Positions 12,601-24,600 of a DNA stretch of 64,000 nucleotides are shown one piece after another (the stretch's first letter is position 1; each line of letters opens with the position of its first letter). Both the position numbers and the translations under genes were made by a program. This stretch comes from Branchiostoma belcheri (lineage: Eukaryota; Chordata; Leptocardii; Amphioxiformes; Branchiostomatidae). The notes below the pieces were generated by a model that saw only the letters and a program-made list of their open reading frames with translations, did no database searches and was not told the DNA's origin. The stretch spans positions 9,784,904 to 9,848,903 of the forward strand of contig NW_017802379.1 of NCBI RefSeq assembly GCF_001625305.1, given 5' to 3'.

Positions 12601-14130
12601 GAGCGTTGGGTTGTAAGCTGGTGCAGGGTTAACGTTTGGCATGGGTTCGATCCCCGGCCTGGGACCAGCTTGTAGGAGCTATCAACTGACCCGGCCGATG
12701 GGTCTAGACCTTTTAGCCAAATCGTTAGAGCGTCAGGGTTGTAAGCTGGTGCCCGGGTCTGGCCTGGGTTCGATCCCAGCCTGGGACCAGGAGAGTCTTT
12801 CTGTTTCTACTCTCCTATTTCTTACAGTGGTTCCCACACCGGCCCTGGGAGTTCTGGCAAAGAGTGCTGCTCCAGGGACGTCGAATTCGGAAATTTTGAG
12901 GATGTATCTTGAAAAGAAAAGGGGGAGTAGTGTAACAGTTGGGGGTTTGTTGGTGCTATCAACTGATCATGACCTGGCCGATGGGTCTATAGCTGGGTGC
13001 CATCCGATTTGTAACGGCTACCCCGAAAAAATCGGATGGCACCCAGGCTAATGGGTCTAGACCTTTTAGCCGAATTGTTAGTAAGAGCGTTGGGTTGTAA
13101 ACTGGTGCCGGGGTTTGGCAATTGGGTTCGATCCCCGGCCCGGGACCAGGAGTGTCTTTCTGTTTCTACTCTTCTGAGTGTTTTCTAAGGAAATAGGATA
13201 TCAAAGGAGGTAAATCAACTTCAATATGATGTCCTTGAAATACCTGCACATCCGGTTATGTTACTGTACAGTACATATGTAACACATGGATAAAGTTACC
13301 ACCAGATATTCTACCAATAAATAATTCAAAAGTGCTGCTACCTCACTTCCATTCACCAATTTTATTTAAAGAGAAATATCGTGACCAGGCTAAATGTCGT
13401 GAGTCTCAAAGCATTGTAATCTCAAGTTAATGAATAGAATCAAATAAAAATAAAAATTTTAATCTAAATTTTACTGTTTACCCTTATGCATGGGGCTTTG
13501 ATACTTTTTTGTTGCTGAGCTGAAATATTTAACATTTTTATGGTAGTGAAAAATATCAGCGATTATGCAATCTTATAAAAACAACAATTTGTTGCAACAA
13601 ACAAACAACAACAATTGCAAGTTGCCATTCTTTTGTAAACGTCATGTGTATGTTATTTACACACTAGTTATACAATTAAATCAGTTAATGCACTTTGGTC
13701 TTTAGGACACATGAAATTATATGAAATTATCCCTTGGGATTTCAACTATTTTCAATGCACATATTTTGTGCCATTTCACGAGCAGCTTTCCAGATACCAT
13801 ATCCAACGATGTGAAGCTAATTCCACAACTGTCACAAGAAAAAACTGACGGAAAACCAAAAAGTTATACCCACACTTTCGGTCAAAAATTGTTGTTGTTA
13901 AAAATTTGCCGCGAAAATTAAAGGTTGACTCGGCTAAACTGTCGTCGACAAATATTCCCCACTACCTTGCAAAAACGGGGCTAACAGGACGCATGTTCAA
14001 GCAAGCAAGGAAAACGAGTGTCTGAAATGCTACATGGCAGGTTGATACTGAAGCTTACCGAAGGTTTCTTGTTATTTTTGGACGATTCTTTCGCTGAACT
14101 TGAAAATTCCGCGCAATCTGCTTCCTCCAT
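3682..14130 (-). CDS. NFATC2IP: NFATC2-interacting protein homologue (two SUMO-like domains), 8 exons
   Basis: Coding exons in transcript order: 14130-14059, 9133-8938, 7930-7768, 7224-7069, 6259-6073, 5370-5226, 4502-4378, 3846-3682. They sum to 1,209 nt, giving 402 residues plus a TAG stop, with every junction GT-AG and in phase. Family knowledge: NIP45/Rad60/Esc2 proteins have an acidic, disordered N-terminus and two C-terminal SUMO-like domains, and human NFATC2IP is of similar length (about 419 residues). Seen here: acidic/Ser-rich residues 29-40, a Pro run near residue 160, then SUMO-like domain 1 at about 238-308 (ending in a characteristic HIADIID stretch) and SUMO-like domain 2 at about 328-402 (FKFDGE core). 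The likely role is a SUMO-mimic adaptor acting with UBC9 in the nucleus. The start at 14130 was chosen because exon 1 then keeps phase; an in-frame upstream ATG exists at 14259 but lies inside the divergent ANKFY1 first exon and intron. Confidence 0.9.
4555..4910. mobile_element. Harbinger-type MITE, family 1
   Basis: The ends GGCGACACCAATTTAATTTC and inverse are flanked by TTA on both sides. It sits 52 nt from the acceptor of NFATC2IP exon 7. Confidence 0.72.
4925..5215. repeat. Interspersed repeat with TGACCTTTYGACTTCYTGTCATTCTG word
   Basis: The same 200-300-bp sequence recurs at about 5570-5870, 5925-6060, 20040-20300, 24890-25060 and 53185-53345, in both orientations. No terminal inverted repeats were identified; its class is unknown. 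Confidence 0.6.
5570..5870. repeat. Second copy of the repeat seen at 4925-5215
   Basis: It is adjacent to a third partial copy at 5925-6060, so three copies lie within 1.1 kb of NFATC2IP introns 5 and 6. Confidence 0.6.
6480..6674. mobile_element. Truncated Harbinger-type MITE, family 1 (right half)
   Basis: Only the right end, with AAATTGGTGTGGCC, is present; the left half is missing. Confidence 0.6.
6713..7050. mobile_element. Element rich in the word GGTTGCCC with inverted halves
   Basis: Multiple AGGTTGCCC words lie on both sides of a unique centre, in the style of the hAT-like elements at 15675 and 40997 but with another keyword. It ends about 20-30 nt from the donor of NFATC2IP exon 4. 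Confidence 0.45.
7372..7487. mobile_element. Hairpin element with 45-bp arms
   Basis: The arms TGCACATTGATATCTACTAA and the inverse GTAGATATCGATTTGTGCA surround a short ATTAGGTTATTAGG spacer. This gives a stable cruciform-forming sequence in NFATC2IP intron 3. Confidence 0.65.
8555..8895. mobile_element. Inverted element rich in the word TGTCCCA
   Basis: TGTCCCA and its near variants recur toward both ends of the segment. It begins at GACCTCGAAATTAA, resembling the hAT-like terminus, and ends about 43 nt from NFATC2IP exon 2. Confidence 0.45.
9183..9375. repeat. Interspersed repeat with GTGACAGACGTCAACAAATCA
   Basis: About 200 bp, also found at 20500-20740, 27420-27600, 51034-51265, 55660-55810 and 60030-60290 in either orientation. 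The keywords are ATGTTTACCTTCGCATA at one side and the GACGTC word at the other. Confidence 0.6.
9740..10490. other. CpG-rich segment in NFATC2IP intron 1
   Basis: CG dinucleotides are much denser here than in flanking intron sequence, and GGTACGTTTATT is repeated at about 9992 and 10043. A 135-codon open frame covers part of it but has no recognisable domain. Its nature is unresolved. Confidence 0.4.
10492..10554. repeat. Perfect 63-bp palindrome with YY1-like arms
   Basis: Two perfect 31-bp arms are separated by a single T. Each arm carries CAAAATGGCCG, which resembles a YY1 site. It can form a cruciform. Confidence 0.85.
11062..11250. other. Assembly gap (20 N at about 11142-11161) flanked by the same 90 bp
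   Basis: The roughly 90 bp before the Ns are repeated directly after them, differing by one C. The two contig ends therefore overlap, and the gap is probably artificial. Confidence 0.85.
11640..11890. repeat. GGGGGTACTTTTATTC direct repeats and an inverted TACAACACGG element
   Basis: Three direct repeats of about 40 bp (11650-11740) precede a 120-bp inverted repeat (11770-11890). The latter's arms read ATAAAATACAACACGG and CCGTGTTGTATTCTAT. Confidence 0.6.
12535..13160 (+). repeat. tRNA-derived SINE-like tandem (three units)
   Basis: Units at about 12548-12668, 12676-12790 and 12955-13150 share CCTTTTAGC, TTAGAGCG, GGGTTGTAA and GGGTTCGATCCC. The last is a Pol III box B. The anticodon arm does not pair properly, so these are tRNA relics, not tRNA genes. 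The third unit is split by the fold-back element at 12990-13047. Confidence 0.65.
12990..13047. mobile_element. Short fold-back element inside the SINE-like repeat, 9-bp target duplication
   Basis: The arms CTGGGTGCCATCCGATT and inverse are flanked by the direct repeat ATGGGTCTA on both sides. It is the same family as the elements at 3092 and 61268. Confidence 0.7.
13181..14058. other. NFATC2IP intron 1 sequence, nothing recognised
   Basis: AT-rich sequence with a few short hairpins. No gene or repeat that I can support. Confidence 0.35.
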
Positions 14131-14199
14131 CTTGTCCAGTTTCCGGGTCTCGCGAGGTTTGGTAAATGGGGCGAGAAGGCGCGAGACTTGCGGTCCATC
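14131..14199. promoter_or_regulatory. Compact bidirectional promoter between NFATC2IP and ANKFY1
   Basis: Only 69 bp separate the two divergent start codons. The interval holds TTCCGG (14141-14146, ETS-like) and TCTCGCGAGG (14148-14157), which matches nine of ten positions of the TCTCGCGAGA element common in TATA-less bidirectional promoters. The ANKFY1 start codon lies in CATCATGGCGGAAG, a YY1-like word of the kind often found at translation starts. No TATA box is visible. Transcription starts and 5' UTRs must overlap or lie within the opposite gene's first exon or intron. The factor assignments are by motif resemblance only. Confidence 0.7.
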
Positions 14200-15643
14200 A
14201 TGGCGGAAGGTAGGACACATGTACTTGTCATTTCGGACAAATTTGCTTGTTTCTTTCAAATCTACGCATCGTGAGGATTATTTTTCACTTCTAGAGTAAA
14301 GTAAAGACATATCCTATCTTCTATAATCTCCAGAATGTCCCAAATTGCCGTATTTGTGGCCCAGGGGTCAGCTGATGTTGCTGGTTTTGGAGGGGTGGTG
14401 GGAGCGGCTTTAGCAGTTTAGGTCCTTATCAAATATATTTGTGGGGGCGTTGAAATCTTTTGGTGTTTCCGGCGTTATGTCATTTCTTTAAGATTGCGCC
14501 ACATGTGACGCATTTTAATGTGAGGGAGCTCACACTTCAAGCTCGTCATACGCATACTTTCTAAGAAAAAAACCTGGATGACAAAGAGCATACTTTTTTA
14601 TGTGGTCGTTTTGTGTTAAAAATCAAGACAACATGCCACAATCGATACATTTGCGAAAGTCCAACTTTTTTTTGAGCACAAGATTTTGTAGCTCACAAGA
14701 ACTCACATTACAAAAGACTCAATGTTTCCATCAATTTGAATTATACTGATTTTATCATTTTATCATACAAATTTATTAATGTGGGTGTCATCATTTTGAT
14801 AACACTTTGTCACTGTTCACTCTTTCATGATGGGCGGGAGGTGATTTTGACAGTTGATTGATAGGGAGGTCATCTGAATGTGACCCAGCATGCAAGTTTC
14901 AGGATGTGGTGTAATACCTGAGTGAATTACATCATTCAATCACCTCAACAGTTCCCCAAACACTGCCTGTGAACTTGAATTAAAAAAATTAAAATTCTTC
15001 CTGGAACTCTAAAATCTCCCATTTTTTGTTGTTATAACACTACTAGAATGCATAACCAGGACTAAACTACATGTCATTGATTTTGGAAAAAAGAAAACAA
15101 AAAAAATTGTTGCCTTCTGAATCTGACAGTGGTCAACATGCCGAAAATGGGCAAATATGTCTGTTGCCATGCCAGAAGGTGGATGGCAGAAAACTATGAA
15201 AAGAGGAGACAAGAAAAGACTCTGATTCAATGTTTTGTTTCTTACTCCGACTGTGTATATGTGATGTTCCCACTGAATCAAAACCATTTGTACAAATACA
15301 ATGATTGAGTCAAAATTTTAAATTGTATGCCGAAAAAAAACAGGGTTCCTACTACTTTTTTTCGGGCCTGCTCGCATTTAATTTGGAATCTATGGAGGAT
15401 GTCATCCATAGAATTTACTTGCTATGGCCTACATTGTAACTGTTCTCCTGCAGCTGAAGTGGAGAAGCTGCAGCGGCACCTGAGCCTGCTGCGGCAGGAG
15501 TACGTCAAGCTGCAGAACAAGCTGGCCGAGGTGGAGCAGAAGTACAACGCAGCCGCCGCAGCCTCGGGAGACCTGGGGGAGGACAGCTTTGTCGCCCGGC
15601 TTCTGAAGACAGTCGCAGAGCTGTTCGACAAGGAACTGTACAG
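14200..15643 (+). CDS. ANKFY1: ANKFY1 exons 1-2: start codon micro-exon and coiled coil
   Basis: Exon 1 contributes only ATGGCGGAAG (three codons plus one base) before GTAGGA. Exon 2 (15454-15643) completes an A-E-V-E-K start and encodes a heptad-like Leu/Gln/Glu stretch (residues about 5-45) and a short linker rich in Ala, ending in E-L-Y-R immediately before the BTB domain. The N-terminal M-A-E and the coiled coil agree with the vertebrate protein. The start is fixed by phase: the 10-nt exon leaves one base, which joins CT of exon 2 to make GCT. Confidence 0.88.
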
Positions 15644-18600
15644 GTGACACAACTGTTATTACCATAGTTATTCAGGGCTCGAAATTTATTTCTGGGAATA
15701 GATGCACTTGTGCACCCAACTTAAAAAAACTGGGTGCACAAAAAATTATTTTGGTGTACCATAATAAAATATAGAATTTTAGCAAAAAGTAATTATGTTT
15801 CATTGATAAAGAAAAATACTACAACAAGGATTTTCTTCTTTTTCTGACACTTAGATATCAAAAATATGCTGTATTACTACAGTAGTATACATTTAACATC
15901 TTTACATACGTAAACCTACAAAAATATTTGGGTGCACCAGTGCACCCATAGGAAAAAAATTGGGTGCACAGCTCCAAATTTGGATGCACTAAGGTGCACA
16001 CACGCCCAGTATTTCGAGCCCTGTTATTTGAACAGTAGAGTCATAGGAAGTGAGGGGGAAATTTTAACTGCAGACTAACAGAGATGTTTTTCGGTGTTTT
16101 TTGCAAAAATGTTAAGTCATTTATATTGTTTTACTGAGTAACCCTTCCCAGATTAGATTTCGTTTTAGTTTGTATACCATTTTAAGTAGGTCAACTAAGG
16201 TCATGCCACTGAAATGGTACTGTTTTACTGTACAGTACAAACTGGCCACTGATTTGATTATGTAGAAAATGTAAGTGTTATAAGTTACAATGAAGTAGAA
16301 ATAACATGAGAATGTAGCTTTTAGTACATATCTCAAAAGCTTTTGACTTGGCTTAATTGTTTCAGGTTGACCAGCTTTAACTGTTGTCTATATTGTGTGT
16401 GACCAGATAAGGGCAGACATATTTGTTTCCATGACCCAATATATGGGACCTCTGTGGTACAAAGGTCAAAAGACTGTTCCATATATTAGAGGTCATAAAT
16501 TACTAAGACAGTGTCACTTGACATGGTACTACTTCCGTAGATGCAATAAAGTATTTAATTGGAGTCCTTTATTTACCTTTTCATTTGTTCTAGCAATAAC
16601 ATTGTTTCATATGTTACCAATTGGTTGTAATAAGTGTTAAATGCATTCACAGAGCAAGGAGGTTTAAAATCCTCCCACAGAAGCTTGCTACATGTATTTT
16701 ATATGGCAAAACACTGTCCCATGGGTATGGTATGACATCCCTTGTGATTAGGTGGTAATATATACATACATGTATAATAGATATCACCTGAAAGGCTGGA
16801 ACTCTGGCCGTGTTTAAGTGAAGTCACCCAAGGCGCTTTACATGTGGTTTACCCCGAAGCCGGTTTCAAGTGGCTCCATCTGAACGCTCCGAAATCACAT
16901 TGAAAGCGCCTCGATCCCAAGCCACTTCTAGAGGTGGTTTCGAATCGGTTTTCCCGCATCGCGATTTGCGTCTGAACGCAATGTAATTTCAATGTAACTT
17001 CGCCTGGTCATGGATTACGGGGTGATATTTCTTTATTCATATGCAATACCAACCTTTATGTGGCAGCAACTTAAAGAGCAGTAATGGTCAAATAATGTGT
17101 CCGTTCTAGGGCGAGCTTCACCGCCTCTGGTGGGACCACGTCGGCATTCGGCCGAGATACGCTGGGAGGGGGGCATCAGCAAGCAGGTCGTTGACCTCTG
17201 ACATTAATAACACGCCACCTTGCGTGTTATCATCAAACAGTAATAAATGTAGCTCAAGCAAATTGTGTTCGGACACGGTTTCACAGGAGTGTGTGGCACG
17301 TGGACCAGATGTGAGGAATGTGAGTTACCCGAATCTTTGGGTGACTTCACTTAAACACGGCCTCTGGCTGTAGTGGCCAGCTGTCCCCAGCCAGGTGTAC
17401 TCTGATGACACCATTGAGTGATTACTAAATAGACTGCCCCTGACTGTCCATCACAATTAGTAGTTCAACCAATGACAGCATGGCAATTTGTAATTTCACC
17501 AATGAGAAAGTGGATGCAGGTTTGTCAAGTATTTCATTTATATATCTCTATAATTTGCATTTTTGTGTTTTGACGGAAAGAACAAGAAACAGTCATGCCT
17601 TCAAATATCAGAGTTATCAACCAAGAATCGAGGTGTTCAAAAACTCGTATTTCCCAAGAACTGTCATAGACTGTAACTCGTTGCCACCAAGCATAGTTGG
17701 GGCATCATCACTAGAAAGCTTTAAACAACTCCTGCAATTAAATGTGCAAAGATTGAGTGTAACAAGTCGTTTGATGTGATATAGCTATCTGCCACCGCGC
17801 CGCGTGCCTGTGAAGCTGGTGTGTTACGCTGAAGGGTGGTTATACCGGCTATACCGATACAGATACAGACGTGAGTGGCGCTATGGGAACTTGGGTGCAC
17901 AAAAGCACATTATGCAACCGATATTAGATATTATTAGGAAGACTTTGCAGTCCTAGAAAAAGTCTATGGTTGAGAAAATATAATGTTTGGACTTCTTGAA
18001 TGTTCAAATTTCCCTCCTGACTATTTCCCCAGTGACCTGGTGGTCCATCTGGATGGGAGAGAAGTCAAGGCTCACAAGTTTGTCCTGGCAACCCGGAGTA
18101 ACTCCTGGGGGGTCAACGACCTTGCAGAGGTCAACTCTTTAGATTTCACAGGTAACATTTTATCCTTCTATCAGGCCACACCAATTTGATTTGCTGGCTC
18201 TCGGATTCACCTCTTTATTTTTTTCTGATTTGCCAAAAAAAAATATTCTGGTTCTGAATCAACTCAAATATGCTCATGCTTTCCCCCCAACAGTTGAGGA
18301 AAGTCCTTTTCTTCCTAGTTGTTACATCTATCAATGCAGTGGTTTGATTGAAAGTTCAAAATTCATTGTTTAAATATTAACCCAGCCTTTTGTGTTGACT
18401 TCATGGCTCCTATCGTAGCATTTGGGGCTATAATAGGACGCCTAGACCTGTTTTTTTTTAACCCTTTCGCTTCATATTTTTCCTGAAAAGATCAGAGAAC
18501 CAACAAATTAAATTGGTGTGGCCTAAGTACTGTAGGTTCTGTGTGGTTTAAAGTTAAACTGCACATATCCAGTGTGATGCATTTTGTTTTCTGTGTGTTT

Positions 18601-21600
18601 GTGTGTTTGTTTGCTTGTGTTACCTTAATTATTTTGCACGTGGTAGGTATCTCAAGGACACAGACAGGAAGTTATCGACATATAGGTCAAAGGTTCCAGA
18701 AAAGGTTATCTCGTTTCCTGTCTTCAATGTCCTGCAGCTCTGAATGCATGGCTGTTGCCTTGTGGGAGCCAGTTGGAAAATGCATAGACAGAATCTGCAA
18801 CGAGCTCACTATTATGAAATGAATGAAACAAGAAATTCACAAAAACTCTATTTTATGGAGGAATGAGATCTTTGACACACAAGGAAATTGTTCCTCAAGC
18901 AAGTAGATAGATTTTAGTAGATAGAAAACTGTCAGACATTTCAAGTAGCATCCACAACTTTTTGTCTGTGACAGTGTGAGTGACTGGTAGTGAATGCTAC
19001 TTGAAATGTCAGTTTTCAAAATCTATCCAGTTACCTGGATGTCTAACCTTCTTTCATGTGTGAGATCTTTCTTATCATGAAAGTTAATCTGTATTTAATT
19101 TGGTAGTTACATGTTTAGAGTTAAAACTTTAGATCCAACACAAAAAGTTCTCTCATCTAGAGCTTTCAACCAGTCACTCTGGTCTTCCTCAGTAGACTGA
19201 CCCAGTGAAGCTTGTCACATGGCTTCTTTCACCCTTCACTGAACCGTGACGGGGGCCGACATCATCTACCAGATAACCTTTGACCCAGTGTTGACGTCAC
19301 ACTTCAAAGAAGCCACGTGACAAGCTTCACTGGGTCAGTCTACTGAGGAAGACCAGAGTGACTAGTCGAAAGCTGTATATGAGAGATGTCTTTGTGTTGC
19401 ATCTAAAGTTTTAACTCTAAAACGAGATCTTTGATTTCTTGTATTTTCCCCAGGCATTCCATATGAGGTAGGTATGACCATGATGAAGTGGGTTTACACA
19501 GACAATGTGGACCTGGCTGAGCAGGATAGCGTCATTCTGGAACTCATGAGTGCTGCCAGCAAGTACAAACTGGACGGGCTGAAAGACAGGTTTGCATAAT
19601 TAGGCCACAGCAAGTAATTTCTATGGATGACGATTCAGCACAGGCATTAATTTTTGCCTGATTTTGGAGAAAAAAACAAGAAATTATGTTGCCTTCTGAC
19701 AGTGGTCAATGAGCAAAAATGGGCAAAGATGTCTGTTGCTGTGTCGGAAGGTGGAGGGCAGATAACTATGAAGAGAGGAGACAAGAAAAGGCTCTGATTT
19801 AATGTTTTATTTCTTAGTATCTCACTTTGATGCAGTGATATGTGATGCTGGCTGTGTATATGTGATGTTCCCACTGAATCAAAACCATTTGTACAATGAT
19901 TGAGTCAAAACTATAAATTGTAGGAACCTTGGTTTTTTCGGCCTGCCTTGTTTTTTTTTTTCGCCCACTCGCATTAGATTTGGAGTCTGCAGAGGATGTC
20001 ATCCGTAAAATTTACTTGCTGTGGCCTTATCCTTTTTACCACATTTTGTTACATCCGGGTACAGAAGTATTGTTTTAGGTGGCTGAGCTGTGGGTTTGTA
20101 TTGTGTGTGTGTCTGTTTATGTTGACAGCACATGGGTAGGGGAAAATTGACAGCTAGAATGACAGGAGGTCAAAAGTTCAGACACACGAAATGGGCGAAT
20201 CTGAGAATAGGTTGACAGCACATGGGTGGGGAAGATTGACAGAATGACAGGTCAAATATCTGACATAGGGAATGGGGTGAACTTGAAAGTCACAAAACTC
20301 AAAAATTATATCCCAGAAGTCTGAAATCTTTATTTTCTCGTTTCCACAGATGTGAGAAGGCTCTGATGTCATCAGTGAATGTTCGGAACTGTATCCGGTT
20401 TTACCAGACTGCGGAGGAGATTGGAGCAGAGGTTCTGAAAGGGTACTGCTCCGAGATCATCTCCAATCACTGGGTAAGTTGTGCTATTTGCTTTAACATA
20501 CTGACATATGTGTATTTATATTTAACTAAGGAAAACATATTGTTTTTGCTCAGTTTCCTCTTCTTCCTCTCCTTCTCCAAACCAAAAAGGTCAATGACCT
20601 GGAACCGACGGCTGGCGCCATCGTAACTGGTGTTGGGTTATATCATGTTGCAATTTTATAGTAGGAGGGATTTAGACTCCTGTCTGACCTTATAATGTAT
20701 ATTGAATCTGTTTGAGTAAGAATTAACAGAGTGTGAAGATAAACATTAATAATAATATGCATTTTCTTTGCATATGTTAGGCCACACCAATTTAATTTCT
20801 TGGTTAACGGATTTTTCTAGAAAAAGAATGGAGCGGGCGGGCGAAAAAAAAAAAAAATAAAAACAGGCCTAGGCATCCTATTATGGCCCAAAATGGTACG
20901 ATAGGAGCCATGAAGTCAACACACCAGGCTGGTTCAAAATTTAAACAATAAATTTTGAACTTTTAATGGTAGCACTGCATTAAAAGATGGAAGGACTGTA
21001 ACAAGTAGTAAGAAAAGGACTGTTTTCAACTGTTCAGGGCAAAATATGAGCATTTTGAAGTTGATTCTGAATTTTTATTTTTATTTGCAAATCAGAAAAA
21101 AATGAAGAGGCGAATCCGTTAACCAAGAAATTAAATTGGTGTGGCCTTACCTTATAGTTTCTTGTTTCACAATGTTTTTGAAACAATTCAGTAGAGAGAG
21201 ACAGATACAGAGATATTCACGGTGTCATGGATTTGCAGTGGATAGCCCACTGCAAAAAACTGCAAAAATTTCAAGGTTTACAGTATTTATATTCTGTGTT
21301 TTTTGTTTCAGAGTGACTTGACAAGTGAAGACTTTGTTGGGATGGGTGCACCCCTACTGTACAAGATGTTTAAGACCAAGACAGACCATCCACTACATGC
21401 AGCCATCAGAAACCAGCGAGAAGATGTCGTTTTCCTGTACCTGATCGAGTACGATGCACAGGTGAGATATACTGTTAAACTTAAACTCAGTAACTGGACC
21501 AGATGCCTCAGCTCCAGTTAGAAATAGGGTTCCGCAAGGAATCGTCTTGGGACCACAACTCAACCTACCAGATCAACTTCATATTTAAATACTAGACAAA

Positions 21601-24600
21601 GTCAAGTTCTTGTATGAGAAACAGACTAAGCAAACAATTATGATAAGAATTATTGTTTATTAATAATTAATAATTATTATACATAAGAATGTTTTTAGCA
21701 AACTGATCCCTTACCTTAGACCTAATGCCACATCGGGCAGCAAGCTTCCGCTACTTTTTGTCAGCAGCTACAGTAACTGTTTCTGCCAACTGATGCAGGA
21801 TATTCCGAAAGCCTCTGTGACTTAATTCTTACACTGAAATGCCCAAAAGTCCTCTCTGTTTTCTGCCCCTCCCAGCTGCCCGGTAAGCTGAATGAAGTGG
21901 ACAACAGCGGTGACCTTCCCCTTGACCTTGCCCTGTCCAAGAGACAGGAGAGTATCGCCAAGACACTGGTCACTCACAAGGTCAATGTTGATGCCAAGGA
22001 CTCCGCTGGACAGTGTCTACTGCACAAGGCCATCAGGAGAGGTCAGATTGGCTTGTTTTTCTGTAGTTAGGCCACAGTAAGTAAATTTTATGGATGACAT
22101 CCTCCACAGACTCCAAATCTAAAGCGAGTGGGCAAAAAAAAAAAAAAAACAAGGCGGGCCAAAAAAAAACAAGGTTCCTACATTTTTAAATTTTGACTCA
22201 ATCATTGTACAAATGGTTTTGATTCAGTTGGGAACATCACAATCATATACACAGCCAGCATCACATACATGTATCACTGCTTCACAGTAAGAAACAAAAC
22301 ATTAAAATCAGAGCCTTTCCCTGTCTCCTCTCTTCATAGTTATCTGCCATCCACATTCCAGCATGGCAACAGACATCTTTGCCCATTTTCGGCATGTTGA
22401 CCACTGTCAGAAGGCCACAAAATTTGATGTTTCTTTTTCCAAATTCAGGCAAAAATTAATGCACATGCTGATGTCAACACAAGTCAACACAAAAGGCTGG
22501 GTTGATATTCAAACAATGAATTTTGATCTTTTAATCAAACCACTGCATTGATAGATGGAAAAACTGTAACAACTAGGAAGAAAACTTTTGGGGGTGAAAT
22601 ATGAGCAATTTTTAGTTGATTCAGAACCAGAATCTTTTTTTTTTTGCAAATCAGAAACAAATGAAGTTAGAGGTGAATCCGAGAACCAACAAATTAAATT
22701 GGTGTGGCCTAAAGTCCCTGCAAAAGTTAATGTACTTACAGTCAGGTGGCATTCCTTATATATGTGTCGGAGAGAATTTGTAAATATTGCTCCTCAAATG
22801 CAGTTGAAGACGAAATTCATTTCATCTCTAACTGTCCATTTTATGACGACATCAGAAAACAATTATTTGGCACCGTGTCCAAAATGCTGCCTTACTTCCC
22901 CACCGTTCCCTACCACAAAAAACAATTTTACTACTAAAATCAAAGAACCCACATATTATAGAAGAAGTGGGTAAATTCGTCTTCCACTGCCTAAAAAGAA
23001 GAAGTCAAACCCAGTAAAACTAGTACCATGCATGTTGTAGAATATAGTATAATGCTAGACGTAATATAGTCTCACATACCACTGTATTTTCTTTCTTATG
23101 TTGTTTGTAACTGCAATTAGCCCTCGGGCATGTATTTGCAATAAACTTTCAATTTCTATTCCAGGTGATGAGTTTGCGGCTGATTTCCTGATTACCCACG
23201 GAGCGAAGGTGAACCTGACGACCCAGTCAGAGGAGACCCCCCTGCACCTGACAGCCGGCTACAGTCCTGACTTTACCCCACAGGGAACCATGGACGGCAT
23301 GGCCAGGGTCAACAACCAGCTGCTGGCTAACGGGGCCAACCCCAACGCACAGGACAACACCGGCAGGTAGGGCCTGGGAGGTCTGAGCGTAGTGCTGTGT
23401 ACCAGTTCACTGGACCAGGTCTGGACTTGTTAGAGGGGACAGCCCACTGATTCCAGCCCCTATTGGAATATTTAGAAAACATCTAAGAACTGAGCTGTCA
23501 ACAATCACCTACGTGAATGTTCAACTATTGCAAGCACATATTGACAGGGTAGTCCAACTTCCAAATTGTCCATTTAGTCCAAAAATTTCACTTTTTGACC
23601 AGCGATAAATATAACGGCACATGCAAACACTGGCAGCATGACCTCTGACCCCCTTGAAGACCACCAAAAGACAAGAAGATGGGATTAGTTTTAGAACCTA
23701 CCAAGCAGCCAAAACAACACTAACAGCCAGTTTTTTCAAGTTAATAGAAATAGAAATAACTCTCCAGCTGGAAAATGCCAGCATTTATCCACACATAACA
23801 AGAAAAAGGCTGTTTTCAGTTGGTTTGGCTGCACTCAATCAAAGGGTTCTCAGACAGGGCCCTCTGGGCATGCGCCATTCGGTGGCCTTTGCCCTAGAAT
23901 GGTTAGGTTCAAGTAAAAAAAAAACTCAAGAACCAAAAAAAGTCCATAGTCAAAAAAGAAAGGCAAGAACCAATTCCGGACTTGCTCAAAAAAAAAAAAA
24001 CATGTCACATACCCCCTTTTCGTTCCAAATTGGACCACCTGAAACCTTTCATAGATTGCAAAATCTGTGCTGCAAAATTAAGGAATTATCGGGCATCGTC
24101 AAGTGTCGGCATCCACGTTATGTGGCCACAGTTTTGCCCAGACAACATTGCAAGGTTGCCAACATGCAGTTTTATATATGCCATGGGTTTAGGTCCTGAC
24201 TTTCGAGTCTGGAACTGAACCTAAACCTTTGTGCTTTAATTATGTATCATAATAGATGTTATAGGATGCTAAAGTACTCTGCACTATGTTTTGAATACTA
24301 GTAACAAAATGTTATCTTTCTTTTCAGCACACCCCTCCACAGGGCAGTGGAATCCAGAAATGAGAAGGCGTTCTCCTCACTCTTACAGCAGAGCAAGTGA
24401 GTCATTTTCGTTTGTTTTTGGCAATGCCTCAGGGGTGGAGGCATTTTCTTTCAGTACCATAATCCCTTGCGAAAAAAGGCATCCATTAGAGAATTGATTT
24501 TGTCGTTGTTGTTGAACTCGAGATTATATTATAACTCAAGAAGCTGTGGATGCATTTCTATGATATTATGGGTAGGTATCAGAAAAAAAAGTTTGATTTT

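Noticed and set aside
12535-13160. tRNA genes
   Set aside because: Box B-like GGGTTCGATCCC is present, but the anticodon arm does not fold and units are tandem and interrupted; a SINE-like relic is the better call.
14018-14299. Plus-strand 93-codon frame across the NFATC2IP first exon
   Set aside because: It is the antisense shadow of NFATC2IP exon 1 and overlaps the ANKFY1 start in another frame.
19647-20002. Short minus-strand frames at the family-2 MITE
   Set aside because: The same peptide fragments recur at 15.0, 57.0 and 57.3 kb because they are readings of MITE sequence.
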